Assembly (NCBI GenBank): GCA_946406115.1
Contig: OX291544.1
Location: forward strand, 9,734,001 to 9,798,000
DNA from: Apoda limacodes
Lineage: Eukaryota > Arthropoda > Insecta > Lepidoptera > Limacodidae
DNA: 64,000 nucleotides
Direction: 5' to 3'
The translations under genes and the position numbers were made by a program. The notes below the pieces were generated by a model. It was not told where the DNA came from. It saw only the letters and a program-made list of their open reading frames with translations, and searched no databases. This document shows, in pieces, positions 60,201-64,000 of this stretch. How positions within the stretch are numbered: the stretch's first letter is position 1; each line of letters begins with the position of its first letter.

Positions 60201-63200
60201 TATTGTAAGACAAATAAGCTAACCCGCCGCCTGATGCTAAGCAGTAACCGCTGCTTATGGACGCTTGCAACATCAGGGATATTTCTCGCGCGTTGTAAGT
60301 CTTAAATCCCCTTTCAAAATCTTATTACTTTTTTCTTAAAGAACCCCATACCTAGTGCAGTCCTAAAAATGTTGACTTCTTTCAGATCGAAAGTGGTAGT
60401 CGATTTGGATCATCCCTGGGTTTGGCTTCTCGACGTGTTGAGCGTCCACGTCACTTGCCAGCTCGCTCACTCTCGTCCCAACAGCTGGGACCGACAGCGG
60501 GAGGCTCTCCGTCAGCTCGTCGAGTCAGGCAGCTTCTGGAGTTAGGATCTCGGTTCAACTGCCCTAACCCCAGCCCTGTACCGACGCCCAGCTCGCGCCA
60601 CCAGCGACATCTTGATATTAATCCTAACGGTATGTCAAAGGAAGTTGTTAGAGTTTTCAAGGCCGTAAATATGTCATTAGTGTTCAAACTATTCTCCTTT
60701 TTATTCCAAATTTAATTTAATAATTTTTGGGGACCAGCTTTAAAATAGTTGTGACCTGTTATCTTAATTGAATACTTCAATGATATCTTTGATTATGGTA
60801 GCGTTTAATCATAGTTTAATTGTTTTTATTACAGAGTTCCTAAAATACAAAGTGGAAAAACCAAGTTCTAGTATTCTTTCGGCGTCTATGACTGGGTTAT
60901 CTCGTTTGTCGGGTGGATTGTCAGGCATGCTGTGGGTCCACTTATTGGCAGGCCGAGGGCTTAGGCCCACTCCCTCGGGGTCCTCACCAGGATCCCCTCC
61001 GTCAGGACCCCTAGCACCGGCACAGCTTCCAGTTGCACCAAGAGACTTATACTGCGTGCTTGAGTGTGATCGAATACACAAAGCTCGCACAGTGGTGAGT
61101 TAATTGGTTTTACTGAAAGTTATAAGACTATATAGAGTTGTTTATATATAATATTCAACAATACATGCACTAAAAACTTTATTACACTGTGTTTATGCAT
61201 TTTGGACTGAAATTTTGGTCAAAATGAAACTTGATACAGTGATTTTCATACATGAAATTCCATATTGGAAATTTTGTAAAAACTCTCACTGACACACACA
61301 CTTACACAAGCAAAATTGTGATTGATGTTCCAGGTCCGCAATGGTGAGCTTCAGTTCGACTGGGATGAGTCTTTTGAACTGGAGCTGGTCAACAACAAGC
61401 AGCTAGAAGTACTGGTCTATTCGTGGGATCCGCAGCATAGGCACAAGCTGTGCTACAGAGCAGCTATAACATTGCCCGACTTACTTACCCGCTCGGCGTC
61501 ACATCAACTTGCTCTGAAGGTTGTTAAATTAATCTCTGTTAAGGCTAATCAATAAGAACCTAAAGCAGGGGTATAAAACCTACAGCGCGCGTGCCAAAAA
61601 GGGGTATTTTCCTACCAAATAGTGAAATTCAACAAATAAATTATAGTTATTTAAGATTTTAAAACTGGTTTGGCTCTGATCTGGCGATACAGGCCTTTTG
61701 GCATATTATATTTGGTGGTTGAAGTTTGTTTATTGTATAAGACACCTGTGTTAAATTGTCACAAGCTTCCATGCATCCATTATTAAAATGTAAGCACTTT
61801 TTGGTGTAGCTTTTTCCAATTTATAAATTTCTTCTTTTATATCCTAATAGTTGGTCAGTATACTTGGGTACCTTGTTTTAGGTCTTCCCCGATTCCTTCT
61901 AGTCTCTATTATTCCTTCCATTATAACTGTGATAAAATGTTCGCGACGAATCAAATGAACATCATGTTTTCTTTACTTTTCTATAAATGATGTAAGATCT
62001 GTTTTACTCTCAGTAGTTTTCTATAAGTTGTTGTAGATCTATCTTTCCTCGTTTACTCAAAAGCTTAACCAACCAAAATTAGATTTAATTGTATCTCAGC
62101 TTTTGTTGATCGTAATATAATAGATTGACGTGCTCTTTGTCGTTGAATTATAGGCCACAAGTGTAGAGTAGCCAAGAGAAGCCATACGTTATACGCACAA
62201 CCTAAACAATCATTTTATTAAGTCAGTCATCGAAGGTGTCTAGACGTAGCAGTTGTGAGGTGCCGTGCGTGGTGAGACGGTAGACGAGCGGACCCAACGA
62301 GCCTATGTTATTTCATATGGCTAGTAGGATGCTGTCCAACCAGTCTTACATGTTGCCGCGGCGGCGAAATGACGTTGTCAAATTTATCAAGGGCTATGAC
62401 TAACTGTATGAATTAAATGAATGTTTCGGTTTTGTATATAGTTGCTATTTATAGAAAACATTTCTCCAACTCACATTTATAGTTTACATCATTTTTTTTT
62501 TATATTTAATATTACATATTAGCAGGTTTTGCTTATTTAAGGCTACGTAAATTAGGAGTTCAAAAAATCATATCGTCAAAATGTATAGATGATGTAAATC
62601 CGATAATAAATCCGATATCTAATACTGGAAGAATCTGGAACCTCAGTGAGTTTGGTACGAAACAACTAACTCTACTATCTTATGGCATGGTATTTGATGA
62701 TAAACTGCCTGAAACTAGCTTATTAGCTTTTCTGATCTCCTAGATGGAGCCACGCGGCACGTTGTACATGCGGTTAAGGCACACGGAGCCAGTGGAGTTG
62801 TTCCGCCGTCGACCTGCGGCGCCACGACCTGGTGGCACCGGCGTCTTTGGCGTTGAGCTCGACACGTTGATCGGTCGTGAACCACGTGCGCCACACGCCC
62901 CGCCCGTGCCGCTCATCGTGAGACGTTGTGTCGACGAGATCGAGAGGAGGGGGCTAGACATTATCGGTATATCGGAAAATTTTATAATTTTAGTATCCCA
63001 ATATGCTGTTCAGAAACTAGCTGGATAAGTAACTAGCTCGTTCGGTTGATGAAAAAACCAGTCATGTGCGAGTCGAATTCAATATGGCGCCGCCTTAGCG
63101 AAATGGAGCTATTGCATTTTGTCTACATGTAGTATTATAGCACATTAAGCGCAAAATTTAAAGTAGTTTGAAAGTAGCAAGTGTTTTTTTTCAGTCCTTA

Positions 63201-63880
63201 ATAGAATCCGGTCCTTTTGTGTGCAAAGACCTCAGTCACAAAAAAAAATCTCAAACTACATCTAATCGTTGGTACAGGTTTATACCGATTATGTGGATCG
63301 GCGAGCAAGAAACGCATACTACGGGAGGCTTTCGAGAGGAACGCACGGGGCGTAGAGCTGACCCCAGATTCAGTTCCTGACATCAATGTAATCACAGGCC
63401 TGCTCAAAGATTACCTCAGGGAGCTACCGCAGCCACTGTTCAGTCGTTGTCTCTATCAGATGACCTTAGATGCTCTAGGTTAGTATAAAATAAAAAACAA
63501 AACAGAGGCTGTTAATGGGTTTGTCATATTAAGAAGTTTTATATTGGTTCATTGCTGCTTAGCCAAGTCCCAAGACTTACTTTTCTATTCCTTTTTAGGA
63601 GTATGTCTACCAGATGATAAAGAAGGCAATGCTCGTCTGATGGCTTCGATTGTGGAATGCCTCCCCCGAGCGGCTCGTGCCACTCTTGTTTTTCTTCTTG
63701 ACCATTTGGCTTTGGTGGTGGCGGCACAAGACAGAAACAAGATGTCTCCGCAGCACCTTGCAGTTGCACTAGCCCCGCCTTTGATGCTGCAGTCTCAACC
63801 ACCTACGGAGCTGGACTATCAAAGACCTATCCATGTGCTGCAGTGTCTTCTTCAGATTTGGCCTGCTCCTAAGCGTTCAG
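42104..63880 (+). CDS. syd-1 (RhoGAP100F): Syd-1 / RhoGAP100F: PDZ-C2-RhoGAP synaptic protein, partial, 16 exons
   Basis: Joined exons: 42104-42223, 42510-42593, 43187-43285, 46975-47251, 49022-49169, 58444-58584, 58685-58815, 58924-59377, 59462-59547, 59664-59815, 60386-60629, 60835-61094, 61334-61519, 62744-62966, 63278-63478, 63599-63880 (continues). All junctions are AG..GT and keep one frame, about 1,029 codons. Domains: PDZ (residues ~105-190; [42 protein letters not shown]), Arg/Asp run, Ser/Gly/Leu linker, C2 (~674-790; [15 protein letters not shown]), RhoGAP (~845-1029; GLYRLCGS with the Arg finger, [14 protein letters not shown]). In flies and worms Syd-1 acts inside the presynaptic terminal in active-zone assembly; that role is family knowledge. 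The PDZ and its preceding [13 protein letters not shown] are the strongest identifiers. The N-terminal exons lie upstream of 42104 and were not found; the Ser-rich C-terminus lies beyond the window. Confidence 0.95.
42510..42593 (+). CDS. syd-1: syd-1 exon b
   Basis: 28 codons, phase 0. Encodes [20 protein letters not shown] and TTAAALE, a block strongly conserved in insect Syd-1 just before the PDZ domain. Acceptor TTCTTTCAG, donor GTGAGT. Confidence 0.93.
42845..43060 (+). mobile_element. LINE ORF2 C-terminal scrap inside a syd-1 intron
   Basis: [19 protein letters not shown] and EAYIQQWKS, in order but in more than one frame, match the end of RTE-like ORF2 proteins (NVLEWRPR.., RPPTRW.DDL, EAYVQQWTS). 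Followed by a GAT/ATG-rich low-complexity run at 43078-43170. Confidence 0.7.
43187..43285 (+). CDS. syd-1: syd-1 exon c
   Basis: 33 codons, phase 0. Encodes [20 protein letters not shown] and [13 protein letters not shown], the lead-in to the PDZ. Acceptor TTTTGCAG, donor GTACGA. Confidence 0.92.
43346..43500 (+). mobile_element. tRNA-derived SINE in syd-1 intron
   Basis: TCGGCTCAGTGTGTAAGCAG (box A-like) and GTGGGTTCGATTCCCAC (box B-like, with the T-stem complement) head a short element whose body (AACATTAACGTGGGGACCAT, TATGTATGTATTTACGAAG) resembles the SINE at 41476-41744. Confidence 0.78.
43510..44712. other. Intronic AT-rich stretch
   Basis: No repeat or exon recognised between the SINE and the 32-bp-unit repeat. 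Confidence 0.55.
44714..45071. repeat. ~360-bp dispersed repeat with internal 32-bp-type unit (copy 2)
   Basis: Matches 12491-12862 from GTAGATTATACAACAAGT through GTGAGTAAAAGTGAGTTTT. The internal tandem part is shorter here (one unit, GAGTAGAATTCTGAGCGG). Confidence 0.85.
45090..45432 (+). mobile_element. R4/Dong-like LINE, ORF2 C-terminus and 3' UTR
   Basis: Plus-strand frame 45165-45380 ends the ORF2: [51 protein letters not shown], stop. The 3' UTR CTACCGGCGGCACTCTAGTT follows. It is homologous to the minus-strand copy at 8825-9215. This segment still has an open frame, but only the last ~70 codons are present. Confidence 0.8.
45435..46119. other. AT-rich intronic stretch with short tandem repeats
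   Basis: TTAAGAATATATATACTAAT with ACATATA occurs twice (45785 and 45831), an imperfect direct repeat of ~48 bp. No coding potential. Confidence 0.5.
46120..46310. repeat. Third, diverged copy of the 32-bp-unit repeat
   Basis: Starts GTAGATTGTATCATAAGGG; holds one full 32-bp unit at 46171-46202 (ATCCAGAGTGGAGCGAAGGA then TTTTAAGATAGA) and a partial unit from 46203 (ATCCGGATCGCAGCGAGG). ACCGAGAT follows, as in copies 1 and 2. More diverged than the other two. Confidence 0.7.
46975..47251 (+). CDS. syd-1: syd-1 exon d: PDZ domain
   Basis: 92 codons plus one base. Holds the whole PDZ: carboxylate-binding loop GQTLGLYI (residues ~116-123), [32 protein letters not shown] and [18 protein letters not shown]. 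In PDZ proteins the GLGF-type loop is where the partner's C-terminus binds; here it is LGLY. Acceptor TTCTATTACAG, donor GTACGT. Confidence 0.96.
47265..47470 (-). mobile_element. RTE-like LINE tail fragment
   Basis: ATCAGTCTATATAGGTCTAC, GAACATAAGCCTTCTCCATG, CACGCC and CACCTTTTAAGTTCATCGGT match a common lepidopteran LINE end (usual form ATCAGCCTATA..GTCCACTGCTGGACATAGGCCTC..) lying antisense here. Only nucleotide similarity supports it; frames are gone. Confidence 0.65.
47484..47513 (+). mobile_element. CR1/Jockey-like LINE, 3' UTR scrap (copy H)
   Basis: TACGCTTGTTTGCCACCTTA then GTGGT, the extreme 3' end of the LINE in plus orientation. Confidence 0.72.
47524..47790 (+). repeat. Lepidopteran dispersed repeat (GGCCAAGTGCG head, GAACCCTAAA tail)
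   Basis: The most complete copy: CCGGCCAAGTGCGATTTTGG, CTCGCGCACTGAGGTTTCCG, TAGACGGACTACAAAATGAT, CCTATAAGGGTTCC and ACTGAACCCTAAAAA. About 267 bp and non-coding. Confidence 0.75.
47977..48610. repeat. Probable dispersed element bracketed by GAAGTGAAAAC arms
   Basis: The left end GAGTTGCACTCCGGGAGTGC..GAAGTGAAAAC (47979-48016) and the right end GTGCACAACGCCGCTAAAGA..GTTTTCACTTC (48570-48604) contain inverted GAAGTGAAAAC and TTG(T)GCACT motifs. Between them lies another repeat crumb (GTTTACGCGGACAAAGC, 48300). One old element or two adjacent fragments are both possible. Confidence 0.4.
49022..49169 (+). CDS. syd-1: syd-1 exon e: Arg/Asp-rich segment
   Basis: Encodes [27 protein letters not shown] and a run of alternating Arg and Asp ([16 protein letters not shown]). 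Split codons at both ends. The donor is GTGAGT at 49170, followed by a 9.3-kb intron. The charged run is low-complexity. Confidence 0.9.
49271..49577. mobile_element. MITE with TTAA target-site duplication, GAGGATA family (copy 2)
   Basis: 307 bp between TTAA at 49267-49270 and 49578-49581. Ends GAGGATAAGATTTGCGTCGC and GCGAATCGTATTCTC. Internal matches to copy 1 include ACAGGATTCTAGTTTTTCA and CACGCTGCGAGGTGCCGCG. More diverged than 34457-34835. Confidence 0.85.
50085..50399. repeat. Dispersed lepidopteran repeat with box B-like end
   Basis: CGCCACCCTTATACGTCCCC, AGGGTGATTTGGGCCATAGT, CAGTGCGGATTGTGAACTTC, TATCACGATATTTTCCTTCA and CGACCCAGGGTTCGAACCTC form a series I know as a common lepidopteran LINE/SINE tail. 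GGGTTCGAACC is palindromic and resembles a tRNA T-arm. Confidence 0.65.
50937..51073. mobile_element. 137-bp near-perfect foldback (MITE-like)
   Basis: The left arm (GCCTGTGTTCCTAAATTTGA onward, 45 bp) and right arm (ending TCAAATTTAGGAACACAGGC) are inverted with two mismatches. Inside, CGTCATA and TATGACG extend the stem. No clear target-site duplication was found (flanks AAATAAA and AAAATAT). It sits next to the mariner relic. Confidence 0.85.
51075..51365 (-). mobile_element. Tc1/mariner-superfamily transposase C-terminal relic
   Basis: Minus-strand frames give [15 protein letters not shown], then (shifted) [16 protein letters not shown], then [20 protein letters not shown] and [14 protein letters not shown]. 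The usual family order is Q.DGA..H....I..LL, then WPPRSPDL.PCDFFLWG, then K..VY...P.T..ELK, so this is the end of the catalytic domain. At least two frameshifts and stops are present. The N-terminal DNA-binding part was not found. Confidence 0.72.
51700..52441 (+). mobile_element. CR1/Jockey-like LINE, reverse-transcriptase part (copy I)
   Basis: Plus strand: [20 protein letters not shown] and NDLL, then LADDST (catalytic Asp pair, with a few preceding residues lost), [10 protein letters not shown], a frameshift near 51935, then [35 protein letters not shown] and [19 protein letters not shown]. It continues, shifted, to [17 protein letters not shown] and breaks off at 52441. Its C-terminal part overlaps in homology with copies C and D, which links the reverse transcriptase to the scattered 3' UTR repeat. 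Confidence 0.9.
52445..53740. other. Intronic stretch, nothing recognised
   Basis: AT-rich, with a slightly more complex segment at 52450-52680 that matched nothing I know. The ORF at 52377-52640 (minus) overlaps the LINE antisense and was not accepted. Confidence 0.5.
53745..55580 (-). pseudogene. Decayed copy of an uncharacterised insect protein family
   Basis: The pieces follow the order of a family of uncharacterised animal proteins I have seen often in insect genomes. N-terminal [18 protein letters not shown] and YEE, then a stop (55580-55500); a Pro/Ser/Arg middle ([20 protein letters not shown], 55380-55300); [20 protein letters not shown], with [18 protein letters not shown] (54900-54730); [20 protein letters not shown] (54560-54500); and an open C-terminal part (54275-53745) with [32 protein letters not shown] and [14 protein letters not shown]. 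Stops and frameshifts break the N-terminal two-thirds, while the last 176 codons are still open. It lies antisense in syd-1 intron 5. Function of the family is unknown to me. A multi-exon gene with diverged exons is a weaker alternative. Confidence 0.6.
55590..57355. other. Intronic AT-rich stretch
   Basis: No gene or repeat recognised; extremely A+T-rich between 56880 and 57180. Confidence 0.55.
57361..57415 (+). repeat. Head of the GGCCAAGTGCG-type lepidopteran repeat
   Basis: ATCGGCCGAGTGCGAGTTGG then ACTCGCGCACGAAGGGTTCC is the best-preserved head of this family in the window; the body after 57415 is not recognisable. Confidence 0.75.
57420..58440. other. Intronic stretch before syd-1 exon f
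   Basis: Nothing recognised. A duplicated acceptor-like TTACAG lies at 58424-58429 and 58438-58443; the second is used (see exon f). Confidence 0.5.
58444..58584 (+). CDS. syd-1: syd-1 exon f
   Basis: Encodes [20 protein letters not shown] and [20 protein letters not shown], strongly conserved in insect Syd-1. The upstream TTACAG acceptor would add 14 bases and break the frame, so the start at 58444 is chosen. Split codons at both ends; donor GTTAGA. Confidence 0.92.
58685..58815 (+). CDS. syd-1: syd-1 exon g
   Basis: Encodes [20 protein letters not shown] and [19 protein letters not shown]. The donor is GTAAGT at 58816. A second GT three bases earlier (58813) would also keep the frame and remove one residue. 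Confidence 0.9.
58924..59377 (+). CDS. syd-1: syd-1 exon h: Gly/Leu-rich linker
   Basis: 150 codons. The first half is a run of GL-containing short repeats ([20 protein letters not shown] and onward to GLGSTIGG). The second half is Ser/Tyr/Arg-rich, with [20 protein letters not shown]. No domain. Acceptor TTTAATTTTAG, donor GTGAGC. The antisense ORF at 58946-59149 is a shadow of the repeats. Confidence 0.9.
59462..59547 (+). CDS. syd-1: syd-1 exon i
   Basis: Encodes [20 protein letters not shown] and SRLDLRSSR. Acceptor GTCCTTATCAG, donor GTATGT; split codons at both ends. Confidence 0.88.
59664..59815 (+). CDS. syd-1: syd-1 exon j
   Basis: Encodes [37 protein letters not shown] and ENIHDALKN. 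Ends in phase 0 at GTGAGT. The frame runs on into the intron for 16 codons, which are not coding. Confidence 0.9.
60205..60367 (-). mobile_element. CR1/Jockey-like LINE, 3' UTR fragment (copy J) beside an exon
   Basis: GACAAATAAGCTAACCCGCC, GCCTGATGCTAAGCAGTAAC, TATGGACGCTTGCAACATCA and GAACCCCATACC match the family. A (GTA)n run at 60172-60202 precedes it. Its right end lies within about 20 bp of the acceptor of syd-1 exon k. Confidence 0.82.
60386..60629 (+). CDS. syd-1: syd-1 exon k
   Basis: 81 codons plus one base. Ser/Arg/Pro-rich: [50 protein letters not shown]. Acceptor ACTTCTTTCAG, donor GTATGT. No domain. Confidence 0.88.
60835..61094 (+). CDS. syd-1: syd-1 exon l: start of C2 domain
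   Basis: 87 codons with the first base from exon k. Encodes [20 protein letters not shown], then the C2 start [19 protein letters not shown] Pro/Ser insertion ([16 protein letters not shown]) lies in a C2 loop, then [18 protein letters not shown]. Donor GTGAGT. Confidence 0.92.
61334..61519 (+). CDS. syd-1: syd-1 exon m: rest of C2 domain
   Basis: 62 codons, phase 0: [40 protein letters not shown]. The acidic positions expected for Ca2+ binding in classical C2 domains are only partly present (WDESF, WDPQH). The donor GTTGTT is weak, but the next exon joins in frame. Confidence 0.88.
61520..62743. other. syd-1 intron with one dispersed repeat
   Basis: Apart from the element at 62211-62413, nothing is recognised. 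Confidence 0.5.
62211..62413. repeat. ~200-bp dispersed element, copy 2 of the 32337 family
   Basis: Matches 32337-32555 through TCATCGAAGG, GTGAGGTGCCGTG, GGTGAGACGG, CTATGTTATTTCATATGGCT and GACTAACTGTATGAAT. The right end keeps CTGTATGAAT, the inverse of ATTCATACAG at the start of copy 1. Confidence 0.65.
62744..62966 (+). CDS. syd-1: syd-1 exon n: C2-RhoGAP link and RhoGAP start
   Basis: 74 codons plus one base: [43 protein letters not shown], then [20 protein letters not shown], the first helices of RhoGAP. It opens with an ATG, but the preceding exon joins in frame and flies have a Val at this place, so it is an internal Met. Acceptor ATCTCCTAG. Confidence 0.92.
63278..63478 (+). CDS. 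syd-1: syd-1 exon o: RhoGAP catalytic part
   Basis: Encodes [40 protein letters not shown] and [16 protein letters not shown]. Arg in GLYR (63286-63288) is the Arg finger that RhoGAP domains insert into the Rho GTPase. [10 protein letters not shown] has the conserved Lys and Arg. Acceptor GGTACAG, donor GTTAGT. Confidence 0.95.
63599..63880 (+). CDS. syd-1: syd-1 exon p: RhoGAP C-terminal part
   Basis: Encodes [60 protein letters not shown] and [15 protein letters not shown]. The conserved Asn of typical RhoGAP domains (in NLAVVFGP) is His here (63754-63756). Donor GTAATG at 63881; further exons lie beyond the window. Confidence 0.93.
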
Positions 63881-64000
63881 GTAATGTAGTCACTCGTGCC
63901 CATATAAGAATCTGTAAATAAGTTAGTGTTTTGTGTCGTTGCTATCGGGGCCGCGCCTAGGTGCCAAACGCAACCTGTTTTTTGTTTTTGGCAACACTAC

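Noticed and set aside
62744..62746. ATG at the start of exon n as an alternative translation start of a short RhoGAP-only protein
   Set aside because: It directly follows a splice acceptor and joins exon m in frame; nothing suggests a promoter or 5' UTR here.
1..64000. A novel multi-gene system (defence, biosynthetic or toxin cluster)
   Set aside because: Only one conserved host gene, one small unknown gene and repeats are present; nothing groups into a pathway or operon-like unit.

Overview
The window is animal nuclear DNA, almost certainly from a moth or butterfly (Lepidoptera). The evidence is AT-rich, intron-rich sequence full of repeat families I know from lepidopteran genomes, plus a split gene whose protein is the insect Syd-1 / RhoGAP100F protein. 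Most of the 64 kb is non-coding. No prokaryotic features, CRISPR array, rRNA or genuine tRNA gene was found.

The main gene is on the + strand of the right-hand third. Sixteen coding exons (42104-63880), all frame-consistent with GT..AG introns, encode about 1,029 residues: a PDZ domain (residues ~105-190), a low-complexity Ser/Gly/Leu-rich linker, a C2 domain (~674-790) and most of a RhoGAP domain (~845 onward). Both ends of the protein lie beyond the exons found here. Introns 3 (3.7 kb) and 5 (9.3 kb) hold many transposable-element relics. Intron 5 also holds a decayed antisense pseudogene of an uncharacterised insect protein family (53745-55580).

Left of 42 kb there is one plausible intact small gene (37425-37907, + strand, 160 aa, signal peptide, several N-glycosylation sequons) and, 2.3 kb downstream, a broken duplicate that has lost its start codon (39755-40175). 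I do not recognise this protein. The rest is repeats: a Jockey-type LINE relic (1-1120), a nearly complete but defective Ty1/copia element with LTRs and an ATTAT target-site duplication (24458-28183), at least ten fragments of one CR1/Jockey-like LINE (the source of the recurring AAGGTGGCAAACAAGC repeat), RTE-like and R4/Dong-like LINE tails, tRNA-derived SINEs, a Tc1/mariner relic, and several MITEs whose ends and target-site duplications can be read directly (TTAA, TAA and 8-bp hAT types).

Other structures are a 24-bp minisatellite whose units can form small hairpins (4873-5092), a dispersed ~350-bp repeat carrying 32-bp internal tandem units (three copies), and a 137-bp near-perfect foldback. 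I see no multi-gene system. The most original items are the secreted-protein gene with its pseudogene, the uncharacterised family pseudogene, the new-looking TTAA MITEs, and residue-level features of the Syd-1 protein.
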